This document shows, one piece after another, positions 1-10,110 of a stretch of 64,000 bases of DNA (the first letter of the stretch is position 1; each line of letters begins with the position of its first letter). The DNA is from Sepiola atlantica (taxonomy: Eukaryota; Mollusca; Cephalopoda; Sepiida; Sepiolidae). The stretch is taken from contig OY744528.1 of assembly GCA_963556195.1 (NCBI GenBank), positions 57,936,082 to 58,000,081 of the forward strand, given 5' to 3'. The notes beneath the pieces were generated by a model that had not been told where the DNA came from, did no database searches, and saw only the letters and a list, made by a program, of their open reading frames with translations. A program made the position numbers and the translations under genes.

Positions 1-8
1 AAAAAAGT

Positions 9-1637
9 TTAACCATGATCAGGCAAGAGTCTTTGTTCTGTGAGGATGATTTTGCTTATTAAGGGTGATAGGTTAAAGAAACCATTACGTTGCTTGATGG
101 TGGTGGAGGCAGTGATGAGGGCAGTTTCTAATAATCTTCGCCGAGATTTGTTGTGGATATATTTAGTGATTTTGGCTTGTTCAAATTTGAACGCATGACC
201 ATGTTCTAGTGCATGGGAGAAAAGTGCACTAAGAGGGTTGTTGTTTTTTATGTCCCTTTTGTGTTCATTTAATCGTTTCTTTAATTCACGTTGTGTTTCT
301 CCCACGTAAAATTGATGGCAGTCATTGCAAGGGACAGTATATAAGCCGGCATGGGATGTGGGTGTTTTTTGGAAATGTCTGGATGTGTTTAAAGTTTGTT
401 TTATGGATTGAGATGTGGTTTGTACTGTAGGAATGCCTAGTTTGTTAAGCGTGTTGCATATGGATGTGTTATTGGAGTGCGTGGGTAGGAGAAGGGGTCT
501 GTCTATTAGAGAGGTGTTAGGAGTTTGATTTTTTTGTGTGGTGTTTCTGGAGAATATTTGGAAGGCTTTTTTCTTGGCATTTAATATAAAATGTGTGGGG
601 TATTGCAATGTTTTTAGGGAGTTAAAAATGTACTTTATTTCTTCATCTATGTGAGGGGGGCTACATATTCTAAGGGCGCGTAGGAAGAAGCCTATAATTA
701 TACCTGTTTTGATCTTGCTATGGTGGTGGGAGTAGAAATGTATGTAGTCATTTTTGTGAGTGTTTTTGCGGTGTACCTTGAATTCTAGTTTGTTGTTGGA
801 CTTAATTATAAGAGTATCAAGGAAGGGAATAGAGCCGTTTATTTCAGTCTCATGGGTAAATTTTATGGAGGGTTCTACTGTGTTGAGTTTATCTTTAACA
901 TGATTGATTTGTATGTCTGTGGGGAGGAAAATTAAAATGTCATCTATGTATCTAAAGTATTCGATGTTAGGGGGTAGTCTATATTTGAAAGGACCGGATT
1001 CTAAGAATTCTAAAAAGAGGCAGGCCAATACACCGCTAAGGGGGTTGCCCATAGGGAGTCCAAATTTTTGTTTATAGAATACTTTGTTAAATTGGAAATA
1101 TGTTATGTCAGTGATGAGTCTAATTATTTCTATGAGAGTGTTGGGGGGAAAAGGTAGGTCGGTTTTTATTTTCTTTATATGTGTGTGAAGTAAGTTTAGG
1201 CATTTTTTAACAGGTACGTTAGTGTAGAGCGAAGTTAAATCTAGGCTATGTATATTTTTATTTTCTACGTTGATGTTTTTTATTCTGCTAAGAAGGTAGC
1301 CTGAATTTTTGATGTGGGAAGGACTGATGGTACCCATTAGTGGAGTGAGGATGTTAGCTATGGCCCGTGCGATTTTGTGTGTGGTGCTACCTATGCTTGA
1401 TACAATGGGACGCATGGGGATGTCGGGTTTGTGGGTTTTGGGGAGCCCGTATGATGTGGGGATAATAGGGTGATACTCAATGTTTGATGCCCATTTTTTG
1501 TTGTTCTTGATTAGGTGTTTGAAAGATTTGTTAAAATGTTCTATGTTTTTATCTATAGTTTTTTGGTCAGTTTTAGTGTATGTGTTTTCGTCGGATAATA
1601 GAGTAGATATTTTTTTGATATATGAGTTTTTGTCCAT
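9..1637 (-). CDS. Penelope-like element polyprotein: reverse transcriptase plus GIY-YIG endonuclease
   Basis: This 542-residue ORF encodes the protein of a Penelope-like retroelement, which copies element RNA at a nick made by its own nuclease. RT motif A is seen as SLDLTSLYTNVP (about residue 130), motif B as GLPMGNPLSG (about 195) and the catalytic motif C as FRYIDDIL (about 230). The C-terminal quarter carries GLYTVPC...FYVGET (about 435-455), the GIY-YIG signature, followed by RELKKRLNEH, whose Arg is the usual catalytic one. There are no internal stops, so this is the best-preserved transposon ORF in the window. The chosen ATG follows an upstream stretch that is clearly homologous but one base out of frame (see 1640-1797), so the true start lies further upstream. 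The element's 3' end lies before position 1. Penelope-like elements are known from molluscs. The clade is not assigned. Confidence 0.93.
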   Translation of the reverse strand: MDKNSYIKKISTLLSDENTYTKTDQKTIDKNIEHFNKSFKHLIKNNKKWASNIEYHPIIPTSYGLPKTHKPDIPMRPIVSSIGSTTHKIARAIANILTPLMGTISPSHIKNSGYLLSRIKNINVENKNIHSLDLTSLYTNVPVKKCLNLLHTHIKKIKTDLPFPPNTLIEIIRLITDITYFQFNKVFYKQKFGLPMGNPLSGVLACLFLEFLESGPFKYRLPPNIEYFRYIDDILIFLPTDIQINHVKDKLNTVEPSIKFTHETEINGSIPFLDTLIIKSNNKLEFKVHRKNTHKNDYIHFYSHHHSKIKTGIIIGFFLRALRICSPPHIDEEIKYIFNSLKTLQYPTHFILNAKKKAFQIFSRNTTQKNQTPNTSLIDRPLLLPTHSNNTSICNTLNKLGIPTVQTTSQSIKQTLNTSRHFQKTPTSHAGLYTVPCNDCHQFYVGETQRELKKRLNEHKRDIKNNNPLSALFSHALEHGHAFKFEQAKITKYIHNKSRRRLLETALITASTTIKQRNGFFNLSPLISKIILTEQRLLPDHG

Positions 1638-1639
1638 GA

Positions 1640-1797
1640 TTACTATATTATGTTGTTGTTGTTAGCTAGGTGTTTAAGAGTGTCTATGTATCTCTTGGGT
1701 AAGACGGGGTCATTAGGGAGAGTGGTGGTGGTTGAGATTATGCCTTGAATGAAGCCTTTAGTGAAATCTGTGTCAGTGTGTCTGTAATTTTTTAGAA
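1640..1797 (-). pseudogene. 5' part of the Penelope-like ORF, frameshifted and truncated at a TA tract
   Basis: The minus strand reads DTDFTKGFIQGI and LPKRYIDTLKHLAN, the segment normally preceding the RT domain, and then slips by one base just before the IVIMDKN start of the long ORF. Sequence homologous to the element stops at about 1797, where the microsatellite begins. This suggests 5' truncation or insertion into the TA tract. Confidence 0.7.
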
Positions 1798-1814
1798 TTT
1801 TTTAGAATTTTTTA

Positions 1815-1853
1815 GTATATATATATATATGTATATATATATGTATATATATG

Positions 1854-1922
<69 letters not shown>

Positions 1923-1941
1923 GTATACATATATATGTATG

Positions 1942-1972
<31 letters not shown>

Positions 1973-1973
1973 G

Positions 1974-2022
<49 letters not shown>

Positions 2023-2023
2023 G

Positions 2024-2056
<33 letters not shown>

Positions 2057-2077
2057 GTATATATATATGTATATATA
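1815..2077. repeat. (TA)n / (TATG)-type microsatellite
   Basis: About 260 bp of alternating TA with interspersed TG steps. Long Tyr-Ile frames in it are artefacts of the repeat. It lies between the Penelope-like fragment and the Tc1 element, and the Tc1 target TA is its last dinucleotide. Confidence 0.98.
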
Positions 2078-3605
2078 CTCGTGCTGGTCAAAAAAATAGA
2101 ACATATGTATAAAACTGTAAAAATCATTCCGTTTGAGATAATTTTCGGCTTTTAAATTGTGTAGGCGAAATATTCTATATGTAAATAACAATTACAACTA
2201 TTTTTAATCATTTGTCATATTTGCATATATCAGACTTGATTGTCACAGAGTAGTTTATTGTCACATTAGGAAATTCAACGTTTCAATTTAATAGAACATT
2301 ATTCGTTGAGTTATCTCAAACTCAAAAAATGTATGTGTTTAAAAAGATTTTGCAAGTAATTTAATCATAATCTCTCATACTTATTGAGGACAATCTGTGA
2401 GATGTGCAAAGGTAGTAGGTTTTTCTTTGCGAAGCTTCCTCTTCATCTGATCCCACAAGGCTTCAATAACGTTAAAATCTGGCGAGTTCGCCGGCCATTC
2501 AAGAACAGGGATCGATTGTTCTCGGAGCCAGGAAGTTGTGGACTTGGCAGAGTGTGTCGGTGCCAAGTCATGTTGAAAAATGATGTATGTGGCATCACTG
2601 TCAAACTGATTATCCAGCACTTACAGTAAATTAGCTTCCACGATATCTTGGTACACTGTTGCGTTTACATTTCCTTTGATGAAGCTAAAATTACCAACAC
2701 CCTTAGCACTCATACAGCCCAAAACCATGCAAGACTGCGGGAACTTCACAGACTTCTTGACGCATTCTTGGTTATACCGTTCCGTGGATCTTCGCCAAAC
2801 ACGTGGCCCTTGGTCGCCGAAGGAAATACAAAATCGAGACCCATCTGAAAAGATCACACGCCGCCATTCGTCTGTAGTCCAGGTTTGATGAGCAGTTGCC
2901 CATCGTAGCCTCTTCAACATCTGATTTTTGTTAAGGAGCGGTTTGGTGGCAGCTATACGATTTTGGTATCCCAGTTGCTTGAGCCTTCGGTAGGTAGTGC
3001 TTCGTGAAACGTCGGCATCAGAAGCCTGTTTCCACTTTTAGTAATGTGGCTTGTTGACTGGAATCGACTTTTCTTTGCCACCTTGCCCAGTGCCCGGTCT
3101 TGTCTTTCAGTGGTGCTTTTCTTTCGTCCGCATTTCTTGCAATTGCTGTTGGAAACAACCTTAACATCTTTCTGGAGCACTTTGGTCACTACCGATTTTG
3201 AATATCCGACCTTGGTTGCGATTTCCATGTGCGTCTTTCCTACTTCCCGCAAATCAGACATTCGCTGCTTCTCAAACAATATATGTCTTTAGAGCGACCC
3301 ATAATGAGAGATTATGATTAAATTACTTGCAAAATCTTTTTAAACACATATTTTTTTTTGAGTTTAAGATTACTCAACGAATAATGTTCTATTAAATTGA
3401 AACGCTGAATTTCCCAATGTGACAATAAACTACTCTGTGACAATAAAGTCTGACATATGCAAATATGACAAATGATTAAAAATAGTTGTAATTGTTATTT
3501 ACATATAGAATATTTCGCCTACACAATTTAAAAGCCGAAAATTATCTCAAACGGAATGATTTTTACAGTTTTATACATATGTTCTATTTTTTTGACCAGC
3601 ACGTG
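2078..3605 (-). mobile_element. Tc1/mariner-type transposon with inverted repeats of about 300 bp
   Basis: The element is 1,528 bp and is flanked by TA on both sides. Inverted repeats occupy 2078-2378 and 3304-3605 and match almost throughout. The outer ends read CNCGTGCTGGTCA, the typical Tc1 end. It sits in a (TA)n tract, consistent with TA targeting. The single ORF on the minus strand is a decayed DD34E transposase. The long repeats are of the IR/DR kind. Confidence 0.95.
2381..3302 (-). pseudogene. Tc1-family transposase (DD34E), broken
   Basis: A cut-and-paste transposase read from an ATG at 3302 (MGRSKDI). An N-terminal helix-turn-helix is visible (LREVGKTHMEIATKVGYSKS). The catalytic triad survives: the first Asp in VIFSDGSRF, the second in FQHDLAPTH and the Glu in NVIEALWD, with exactly 34 residues between the last two. 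Breaks are a one-base frameshift near 3280, at least one frameshift between SHITK and the middle domain (about 2920-3050), and an in-frame TAA at 2621-2623. Usual length is about 340 residues and the pieces cover nearly all of it. The copy cannot make an active enzyme. Confidence 0.93.
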
Positions 3606-3702
3606 TATATATATATATATGGGAATAGAAGGATGAAGGTAATCCGACGTGATGGTAAAATGAAAAAGGAAAAACCAAAAACTGGGTGTTTTTTTATGTG
3701 TA

Positions 3703-3739
3703 CATCAACGTTTCGTCTTTATTTATAAGACTTCATCAG
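3703..3739 (-). ncRNA. Hammerhead-ribozyme-like core, mirror copy in the palindrome
   Basis: The minus strand repeats the 3994-4022 core exactly: CTGATGA at 3739-3733, the same 5-bp stem, and GAAA at 3714-3711. It is the left-arm counterpart in the palindrome. Confidence 0.63.
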
Positions 3740-3993
3740 GATGATGATATAGGGAAAAGATATCATGCAAGCACGGATACATGTAGGGTAGACATGTTGG
3801 GAAGAAAAAAAAAAAAATAAAATGAAAAATAATGGCAGCGTGTAGCTGGACGTCCGTACTTCTCCAACAAGTACGGACGTCCAGCTAGACGCTGCCATTA
3901 TTTTTCATTTTATTTATTTATTTTTTTTCTTCCCAACATGTCTACCCTACATGTATCCGTGCTTGCATGATATCTTTTCCCTATATCATCATC

Positions 3994-4030
3994 CTGATGA
4001 AGTCTTATAAATAAAGACGAAACGTTGATG
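3994..4030 (+). ncRNA. Hammerhead-ribozyme-like core, Penelope type
   Basis: CTGATGA (3994-4000) and GAAA (4019-4022) flank a 5-bp stem, GTCTT/AAGAC, with a seven-base loop. After GAAA comes CGTT then GATG. This permits the two-base-pair helix III known from Penelope-like hammerheads (AC with GU), U at the cleavage position, and helix I between CATC just upstream and GATG. One extra A lies between CTGATGA and the stem. Such ribozymes are known in Penelope-like terminal repeats. Activity is not shown. Confidence 0.65.
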
Positions 4031-4080
4031 TACACATAAAAAAACACCCAGTTTTTGGTTTTTCCTTTTTCATTTTACCA

Positions 4081-4287
4081 TATATATATATGTATATATA
4101 TATATGTATATATATATATGTATATATATATATGTATATATATATATATGTATATATATGTATATATATGTATATATGTATATGTATATATATATATGTA
4201 TATATATATGTATATATATATATATGTATATATGTATATATATGTATATATATATATGTATATATATATGTATATGTATATATGTAC

Positions 4288-4362
<75 letters not shown>
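4081..4362. repeat. (TA)n / (TATG)n microsatellite
   Basis: About 280 bp of TA with TG steps, pure TA in the last 60 bp. It abuts the palindrome on the left and the 5S-derived sequence on the right. Confidence 0.98.
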
Positions 4363-4363
<1 letters not shown>

Positions 4364-4367
<4 letters not shown>

Positions 4368-4478
4368 GGCATAATCACGTTGACACACCGGTTCCCGTTA
4401 GATCACCGAAGTTAAGCGACGTCGAGCCTGGCCAGTACTAAATGGGTGACCATTTGGGAATACCAGGTGTTGTATGTG
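4364..4478 (+). pseudogene. 5S rRNA-derived sequence, probable head of a 5S-type SINE
   Basis: Nearly the whole length matches metazoan 5S rRNA as recalled: CACGTTGACACACCGGT, then GATCACCGAAGTTAAGC (box A region), GGGTGACC (box C region) and GGGAATACCAGGTG near the 3' end. The terminal stem is decayed (TACGGC against GTATGT). It has no 5S cluster around it and is fused to a non-ribosomal body (4479-4655). It is therefore better read as a 5S-derived SINE or a dispersed pseudogene than a functional 5S gene. Confidence 0.82.
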
Positions 4479-4655
4479 CTCTCTGCTTATCTCGGCATTG
4501 TTTCCAGTCGTCTTGAACTACTTGCTATTGGAATTAAGCAGTGTCGACTCAGGAGAGGTGTTGTTTGGGATTGTGCAACCCTTGCAATTACAATTACATG
4601 CGCGGGCAGCCCCCGGCGGGCCACTCATACATCGAAATCGACAGGAGAGTCCATC
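4479..4655 (+). mobile_element. Unidentified body attached to the 5S-like head
   Basis: About 175 bp of mixed, fairly GC-rich sequence directly follows the 5S-like part and ends in the next TA tract. It includes GCGGGCAGCCCCCGGCGGGC. Its position suggests the body of a 5S-derived SINE. No known family is recognised and there is no credible ORF. Confidence 0.4.
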
Positions 4656-4662
4656 ATATATG

Positions 4663-4727
<65 letters not shown>

Positions 4728-4892
4728 GTATATATACGTATATATATGTATATATGTTTATGTATATACGTATATATATGTGTATATGTATATATACGTA
4801 TATATATGTGTATATGTATATATACGTATATATATGTGTATATACGTATATATATATGTATATGTATATATACGTATATATATATATATACG

Positions 4893-4933
<41 letters not shown>

Positions 4934-4978
4934 GTATATATACATATATATATGTTTATATGTATGTGTATATATGTA
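4656..4978. repeat. (TA)n microsatellite with TACG and TATG interruptions
   Basis: About 320 bp of TA repeat with regular TACGTA and TATGTG steps. It makes long but meaningless Tyr/Ile frames on both strands. Confidence 0.98.
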
Positions 4979-5365
4979 TATTCTATGAAAAATGCCAATA
5001 TATTGTAATCATATGCCCTTAATAGGGTTAAGATGAAAATCTAAATACACTAAATTTACAAAAGCAAGGAAATTCCCAAATTTTTACACTTTTATTGTCA
5101 TTAAGAGTATGACTACATATCAACCAAACCATTTCATTATCACATCACTACAGTATAAATCTCTATGCATGAGTGGATGAAGTGTGTGAGAAAAATTCCT
5201 ATCAGTAAATTACATAGCCCTGTTGTGCACCGCATACCCTTAATGACAATAAAAGTTTAAAAATTTGGGAATTTCCTTGCTTTTGTGCATTTAGTGTATA
5301 TGAATTTTCATCTTAACCCTATTAAGGGCATATGATTTCAGTATACTGGCATTTTTCATGGAATG
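4979..5365. mobile_element. Foldback element / MITE, 130-bp terminal inverted repeats
   Basis: The left arm (4979-5110) and right arm (5233-5365) are inverted copies with few mismatches; the shared text includes CATATGCCCTTAATAGGGTT. The 120-bp centre is unique and non-coding. The target-site duplication is unclear because the left side is TA repeat. This is a non-autonomous DNA element of unknown superfamily. Confidence 0.8.
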
Positions 5366-5751
5366 TCACTACTTTTGTAAAGGCTATGCCTCAATACAAT
5401 GCCTTCTCATAACTGATATAGTTGGTAGTTTGACTAATCAATGTTTCTTCCAATATTCACAGGTAAATATTTTTTTTAAATTATGATGACTGTATATTTA
5501 CTCATGATACAATTCAAACTAGAACAATTTTTTTCAAACTTTACCATGTATTCATTGCAAACAATAAATGGTGATTCAATCATTTTACAGTCAGTGTGTT
5601 TGAAAATTGACAAGGACACAATGCAAAAACATTTAATTTGAATGAAATAAATAAATCAATCAAACATTTTTGGAGCGGCGAGAAATATAATAAAGTTATT
5701 CACAATAGTAAACAATAAAATATTCAGTGTACAAAGGAAAACAAAATACAA
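5366..5751. other. No gene seen
   Basis: AT-rich sequence between the foldback element and the 162-bp tandem repeat. No ORF, splice-bounded coding block or structured repeat was recognised. Confidence 0.6.
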
Positions 5752-6140
5752 CCTCTATCTGTGCCATAACACAGCTGAATTAATCAAATATCTGATGAGA
5801 TATAGAAGAAAGTGTATGTGGACTAGTTATTTTTCAAGGTTTGTTGAAAATTTCTGAGAAACTACGGTATATTGGTAAACTGAAATTAGAAAGCCATCAA
5901 CTGGAGCCCAGAGCCTCTATCTCTGCCAAAAATCAGCTGAATCCATCAAAAAGTTTATGAGATACAAAATAAACTGTATGTAGACTAGTAATTTTTTTAG
6001 TTTTTTTTTGAATTTTCTGGAAAACTAAGGTATATGGTAAACTAAAATTAAAATGCCATCAACTAGACACTAGAACCTCTATCTTTGCCAAAAATCAGCT
6101 GAATCCATCAAATAGTTGATGAGATACAGGGTGGCACATA
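5752..6140. repeat. Tandem repeat, 162-bp unit, about 2.4 copies
   Basis: CCTCTATCT begins copies at 5752, 5914 and 6076, giving periods of 162 and 162. Shared blocks are CAGCTGAATCCATCAAA, ATGAGATA, GACTAGT and GCCATCAACT. Copies have diverged by 15-20% to the eye. The third copy breaks off after GATGAGATACA. Confidence 0.85.
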
Positions 6141-6770
6141 CGTACGTACGTACACACAGATAACATGATTTCATGATTGAACTTTCTGGATCTCTGGGTT
6201 GCCTTGACTAATGATGCTGAAATTCTACACACTTATAGAACCTATCAAAAAAATACCCGGTCAATGATAAGAGAACAATAAATTTTAAAAATAGAGAAAT
6301 GACGTCCTTACTTTTATAGTGAAAAAAGAAAAAGAAAAGTAAAATGTCTTCCCAACTGCTTGTTTCCTTACTAGGACAATGAACGCCATTCTCTTTCTCT
6401 CTATTTGGGAAACTTGGGGAAAGTTTTTTTCATCACTAAGTCTTACATGACCAGTCTGGGTCTCTCTTGTTCCAACAGGTTGAGGGTACAGGTTAGACAG
6501 CTTGTCTGGCTCCTGTTTCCGACTGAAAGCAAGGAGCCCAAACTCTTGGGTAGCGCCAAGAACGGCTGCTCCATCATCAGTTGCATAATACCGTGGGTAG
6601 TTGTATGTGCCATGTCGCGCATGGAAAGGGATCCTGCAATTATCTCCGGTGGGCTTTCCCGAGGCCACAACCCCCATGGACCAGGTCGTGACTAATGGAC
6701 TGTTTGTGTGAGCTTATTGGCACTAAACAAGTACCCGCCTTGGCCTACCCACTCTATAATCAAAACAAAC
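6141..6770 (+). other. Probable 5' leader of the following LINE
   Basis: From about 6350 the base composition changes to more balanced GC and runs without a break into the LINE ORF. This suggests a 5' untranslated region. No protein homology is recognised, although short frames exist on both strands. 6141-6350 is AT-rich and featureless. Confidence 0.45.
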
Positions 6771-7313
6771 ATGTCATTACAAAAAAATAAAAGCAAACCT
6801 AAACCAGACACCCAACAAAAAACACTTTCGCCTCTGCCCTTGAGGCTCTCCTTCACAAATATCCGGGGACTTAGAACCAACATCAACGACATAGAAACCT
6901 TTCTCCTGACAAACTCCCCGGATATCCTAGCTCTAAATGAAACTAACCTTCAATCCTCACTCTCCTCTCACCACTTTGACATGACTGACTACCTCCCACT
7001 CTACCGTAAAGACTCTGACAAACATATGCACGGGCTAGGAGTTTATGTTCAGAACACCCTCCCCCTGACTAGAGAACATAGGTTAGAATCAGATGACCAA
7101 GATTACATGTGCTTTAGATTGACTTTATATCACAGCGTCAGTTACTTATATTTCTTATACCGCTCCCTGTCGACCCAGGACTGTACTCTGCTAAATTCTG
7201 TCTCTGAAAGCATAGATAGAGCACTCTTAATTGACTCGAATGCCCAGATACATGTATTTGGGGATTTTAATGCCCACCACCGCGACTGGTTGGGTATTCT
7301 CCAGCCTTACTGA
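6771..7313 (+). pseudogene. LINE endonuclease domain (exonuclease-endonuclease-phosphatase fold), 5' part
   Basis: This segment would encode the nicking nuclease that starts target-primed reverse transcription. Recognisable motifs are SFTNIRGLRTN, LALNET with the catalytic Glu, and FGDFNAHHRDW, which supplies Asp, Asn and His. The ATG at 6771 is preferred to the upstream GTG because it opens a typical polar N-terminus. The frame ends at a stop just after the GDFNAH motif, through a one-base slip near 7300; the domain continues in the next frame. Confidence 0.88.
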
Positions 7314-7932
7314 CGCAGCCGGCAACTCTACATATAATTTCTCCTTAGCTCACTCCCTCTCTCAGACTGTCGATTTTCCGACCCGCATCCCCGATCGAGT
7401 AGACCAACAAGCCTCACTTCTAGACCTTTTCTTGACCTCAATGCCCGAGGCTTGTGTGACGAAAGCTCATAACCCACTTGGGAATGCTGATCACATTGTG
7501 CTAATGATACATATCACCCTAAAAAGTCGTCCAAAAGCTGATGAACCGTTGCTCAAAACAACAAGATACTACGAGCAGGCTGATTTCGAGTCAATCAGAG
7601 ATCACATCAGTGACGCCCCATGGAGGGAAACCTTCTCACTGCCTGCCGACCAGTGTGCAAACGAATTAACTGAATGGGTCAAAGCAGGCATTGAAGCCTA
7701 TGTCCCCATGCGAAAATTCTTTAGCAAGCCCCACTCTCCTCAATGGTTCACCTCGGAATGTGCAGCTGCCATTTCTGAAAGGCAACAAGCATTCCGTAAA
7801 TTTGGCCACCATAAGTCAGCTACTAATAGACATACATTTATAGAGTCAAGAAATAAATGCAAGGCCGTGATAGGTGAAGCAAAGAGAAGGTATAATGAGT
7901 TAACAAAAAACGCATCCAGTCACAGAAACTAG
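7304..7932 (+). pseudogene. LINE endonuclease C-terminal part and linker
   Basis: This continues the preceding frame after a frameshift. DFPTRIPDR and LLDLFLTS are typical of LINE endonucleases, and NADHIVL supplies the final Asp-His pair of the active site. It runs into the basic linker ECAAAISERQQAFRKF, which precedes RT in this family. It ends by frameshift after RYNELTKNA. Confidence 0.87.
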
Positions 7933-7934
7933 GT

Positions 7935-8459
7935 ACTCGTGATTTATGGAAAATCTATAATAGTGTAGTGAATAATGGTCAATCAACTATTCCCCCACTA
8001 TCAAACCACAATGATTTTGTATGCACGGCCACTGATAAGGGTGAACTACTTGCCCAGCGCTTCGCTTCTAACTCTACTTTAGACTCAGATAACCACCCCC
8101 TCCCCAAATTCCCATTGCGGACCGAAGCCACACTTGATAACCTGGTCATCACCCCATCCCAGGTCAGAGACATCATAAAAAACCTTGACACCTCCAAAGC
8201 TTGTAGGCCTGATCTTATACCAGTAATAGTAATAAAGAAATGCTCTGCTGAACTGACCCCTGTCCTCTCCAAACTCTACAATAAATGCGTAGCCGAATCT
8301 TTCTTCCCCAATAGCTGGAAAATTGCCTCTGTGGTACCAGTCTACAAGAGTTCTGGGAATAGAATCAATCCTCACAACTATCGCCCAATCAGTCTGCTGA
8401 CGATCTTTGCTAAAATCAAATCCTTAATCAATCTAGCGATAGTAAGGCACTTAAGATAA
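7935..8459 (+). pseudogene. LINE reverse transcriptase, N-terminal part
   Basis: Contains the RT approach region (DIIKNLDTSKACRPDLIP) and WKIASVVPVYKSSG...NYRPISLLTIFAK, which are RT blocks 1-2. Lost bases around 8400-8460 end the frame. The following 80 bp still encode RQYGFRQARSTAD in another frame. Confidence 0.88.
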
Positions 8460-9701
8460 TGCTAAACTTCTATCTGACCGCCAGTATGGATTTAGACAAG
8501 CACGATCTACTGCGGACATACTAAGGTTATCTCTGAACGCATGTATCATACACTTGACAAGGCAGGAGAAGCTAGGGCAGTAGCGCTTGATATATCCAAG
8601 GCCTTTGACAAGGTATGGCATAAAGGGCTTCTCCTGAAAATACGCTCATACGGTATTACTGGGCAATTACTTAATATAATCAGATCCTTCCTAGACAAAA
8701 GAAAAATCCAGATTGTCCTCGATGGCCGTTCATCTAAGCAACATGACATAAATGCTGGTGTACCCCAGGGATCTATCCTTGGACCTTTGTTGTTCCTGAT
8801 CTATATAAATGATCTCCCTGATGACATAGTGTCTGAGATTGGTTTATTTGCTGACGACACCACAATTTACTCTCACCATGTTGGCAAAACCAACGCGATC
8901 ATATCCGAGGCATTGGCTGAATCCTTAGAAAATGACCTCCAGGCTGTAGTGGATTGGGGTCATAAATGGTTGGTAACTTTTAATGCCGCTAAGACAAAGC
9001 TCCTTTCTTTCAATAACTACAAGGAACTTCTCCAACCACCGATTGTCATGGCTAATAACACCCTACCTGAGAGTTCATCATTCAAACTCTTCGGCCTAAC
9101 CTTCACAGGTAACATGAATTGGAACAAATACATCGAAGACATTGCCAAGGCTGTCGCAAAGAAGGTTGGCTCCCTCTACCGTGCTAGTAAACTCCTCACA
9201 CCTGACATTATCCTGTATCTCTACAAAGCCATCATCCACCCATGCATGGAGTATTGTTGTCACATCTGGGCTGGTGCATCATCTACTAGTCTCTCCCTCC
9301 TTGACAAGGTCCAAAAAAGAATCGCCAACCTAATAGGTCCCTCACTGTCAACCAAGCTCCAGTCCATGTCCCATAGCCACAATGTAGCATCCTTGTGCTT
9401 GTTTTACAAATACTTCAATGGATTATGCTCCGATGAATTGGCTACTCTGGTGCCCCCTCGACGTAAATTCACTAGACTAACTCGACAATCAACTAAATCT
9501 CATTCATTCACTGTGGAGGTCCCCAGATGTCGGAGAGCCTTCTACTCAAATAGCTTCTTTCCTCGTGCTGCTGGCCTCTGGAACTCCCTCCCTGCCCCCT
9601 TTTTCCCCGACAGTACAGACATGCAGAAATTTAAAACTAATGTAAACAGACATCTCGCTGCGCAGATCCCAATGCAATTAAATAAGATAACATGTTTTTA
9701 G
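8460..9701 (+). pseudogene. LINE reverse transcriptase catalytic and C-terminal part
   Basis: The long frame from 8541 has RT motif A (ALDISKAFDKVWHKG), motif B (AGVPQGSILGPLLF) and the catalytic FADDTTIY. The thumb and C-terminal region follow (CMEYCCHIWAGAS, RAAGLWNSLPAPFFP), the usual end of CR1/Jockey-type ORF2 proteins. The 386-residue stretch is itself uninterrupted, but it is cut off from its N-terminus by frameshifts, so the protein cannot be made whole. Confidence 0.92.
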
Positions 9702-9702
9702 G

Positions 9703-10110
9703 CGATTACATGTAAACACCCTGAAAAACTTAGCAGAAGGAAGAAAAAAAAGGAATTATTTTAGAATTTAGAGTTGGGATCAGTTTTGTATATAAATTTA
9801 ACCTAAAAAGCCATTTAAAATTTTTTTACCACTAACCCTAAGTCCAACTGGAAAATTCATAAAACCGCACGTAATCGCTTAAAAAAATAGCCTACCACTC
9901 CAAAAAAAAGCATAGAGTTTATCCCACATAGCAATTTTTTTATTAACTGCCCTAAAGGCTAGACTGGCCCAGAAATGGAGGCTCATTTTACATGAAATTT
10001 ACACGTGAAACTGATCCCTCACTCTAAATTCTAAAAGAATTGATTCATATTTTGTTTGTTCTTCCTACCAAGTTTTTCAGGGTGTTCACACATAATCACC
10101 TAAAAAAAAG
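9703..10110. mobile_element. MITE-like element with ~100-bp inverted repeats (family also at 21.3, 29.6 and 51.7 kb)
   Basis: Left arm (9703-9800) and right arm (10010-10110) are inverted copies sharing TAGGYGATTA and ACACCCTGAAAAACTT. The interior shows two further family marks: ACTAACCCTAAGTCCAA, and a short GCCC...GGCTAG...TGGCCC block. Copies or fragments with the same marks appear at 21340-21470, 29560-29740 and 51690-52230. The outer end seems to be ATGAGATTCTAC. No ORF. Confidence 0.75.

Larger units (their letters stand above)
3653..4080. repeat. Near-perfect 430-bp palindrome made of two head-to-head Penelope-like tails
   Basis: The left arm (3653-3864) is the reverse complement of the right arm (3869-4080), centred near 3866 with a very short spacer. 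Differences are confined mainly to the A/T homopolymer runs. Each arm contains a hammerhead-like core and is followed outward by a (TA)n tract. Two copies of the same retroelement tail in opposite orientation, or a foldback event, would explain it. Confidence 0.93.
6771..9702 (+). mobile_element. Non-LTR retrotransposon (CR1/Jockey-like LINE), near full length but broken
   Basis: Four consecutive plus-strand frames together give an apurinic-type endonuclease followed by a reverse transcriptase and a C-terminal segment, in the order expected for a Jockey/CR1-type LINE ORF2. At least three frameshifts separate them (about 7300, 7930, and 8400-8540). The 3' end is cut by the inverted-repeat element that starts at 9703, so no poly(A) or microsatellite tail is seen. 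A related copy lies at 42368-44100 on the minus strand. Confidence 0.92.

Noticed and set aside
1792..2155. Long Tyr-Ile-rich frames on both strands
   Set aside because: Translations of the (TA)n/(TATG)n microsatellite. The same holds at 4055-4441, 4446-5022, 23377-23724, 35645-35837 and 10829-11233.
4364..4478. Functional 5S rRNA gene
   Set aside because: The terminal stem is decayed, it is a single copy, and it is flanked by microsatellite and a non-ribosomal body.
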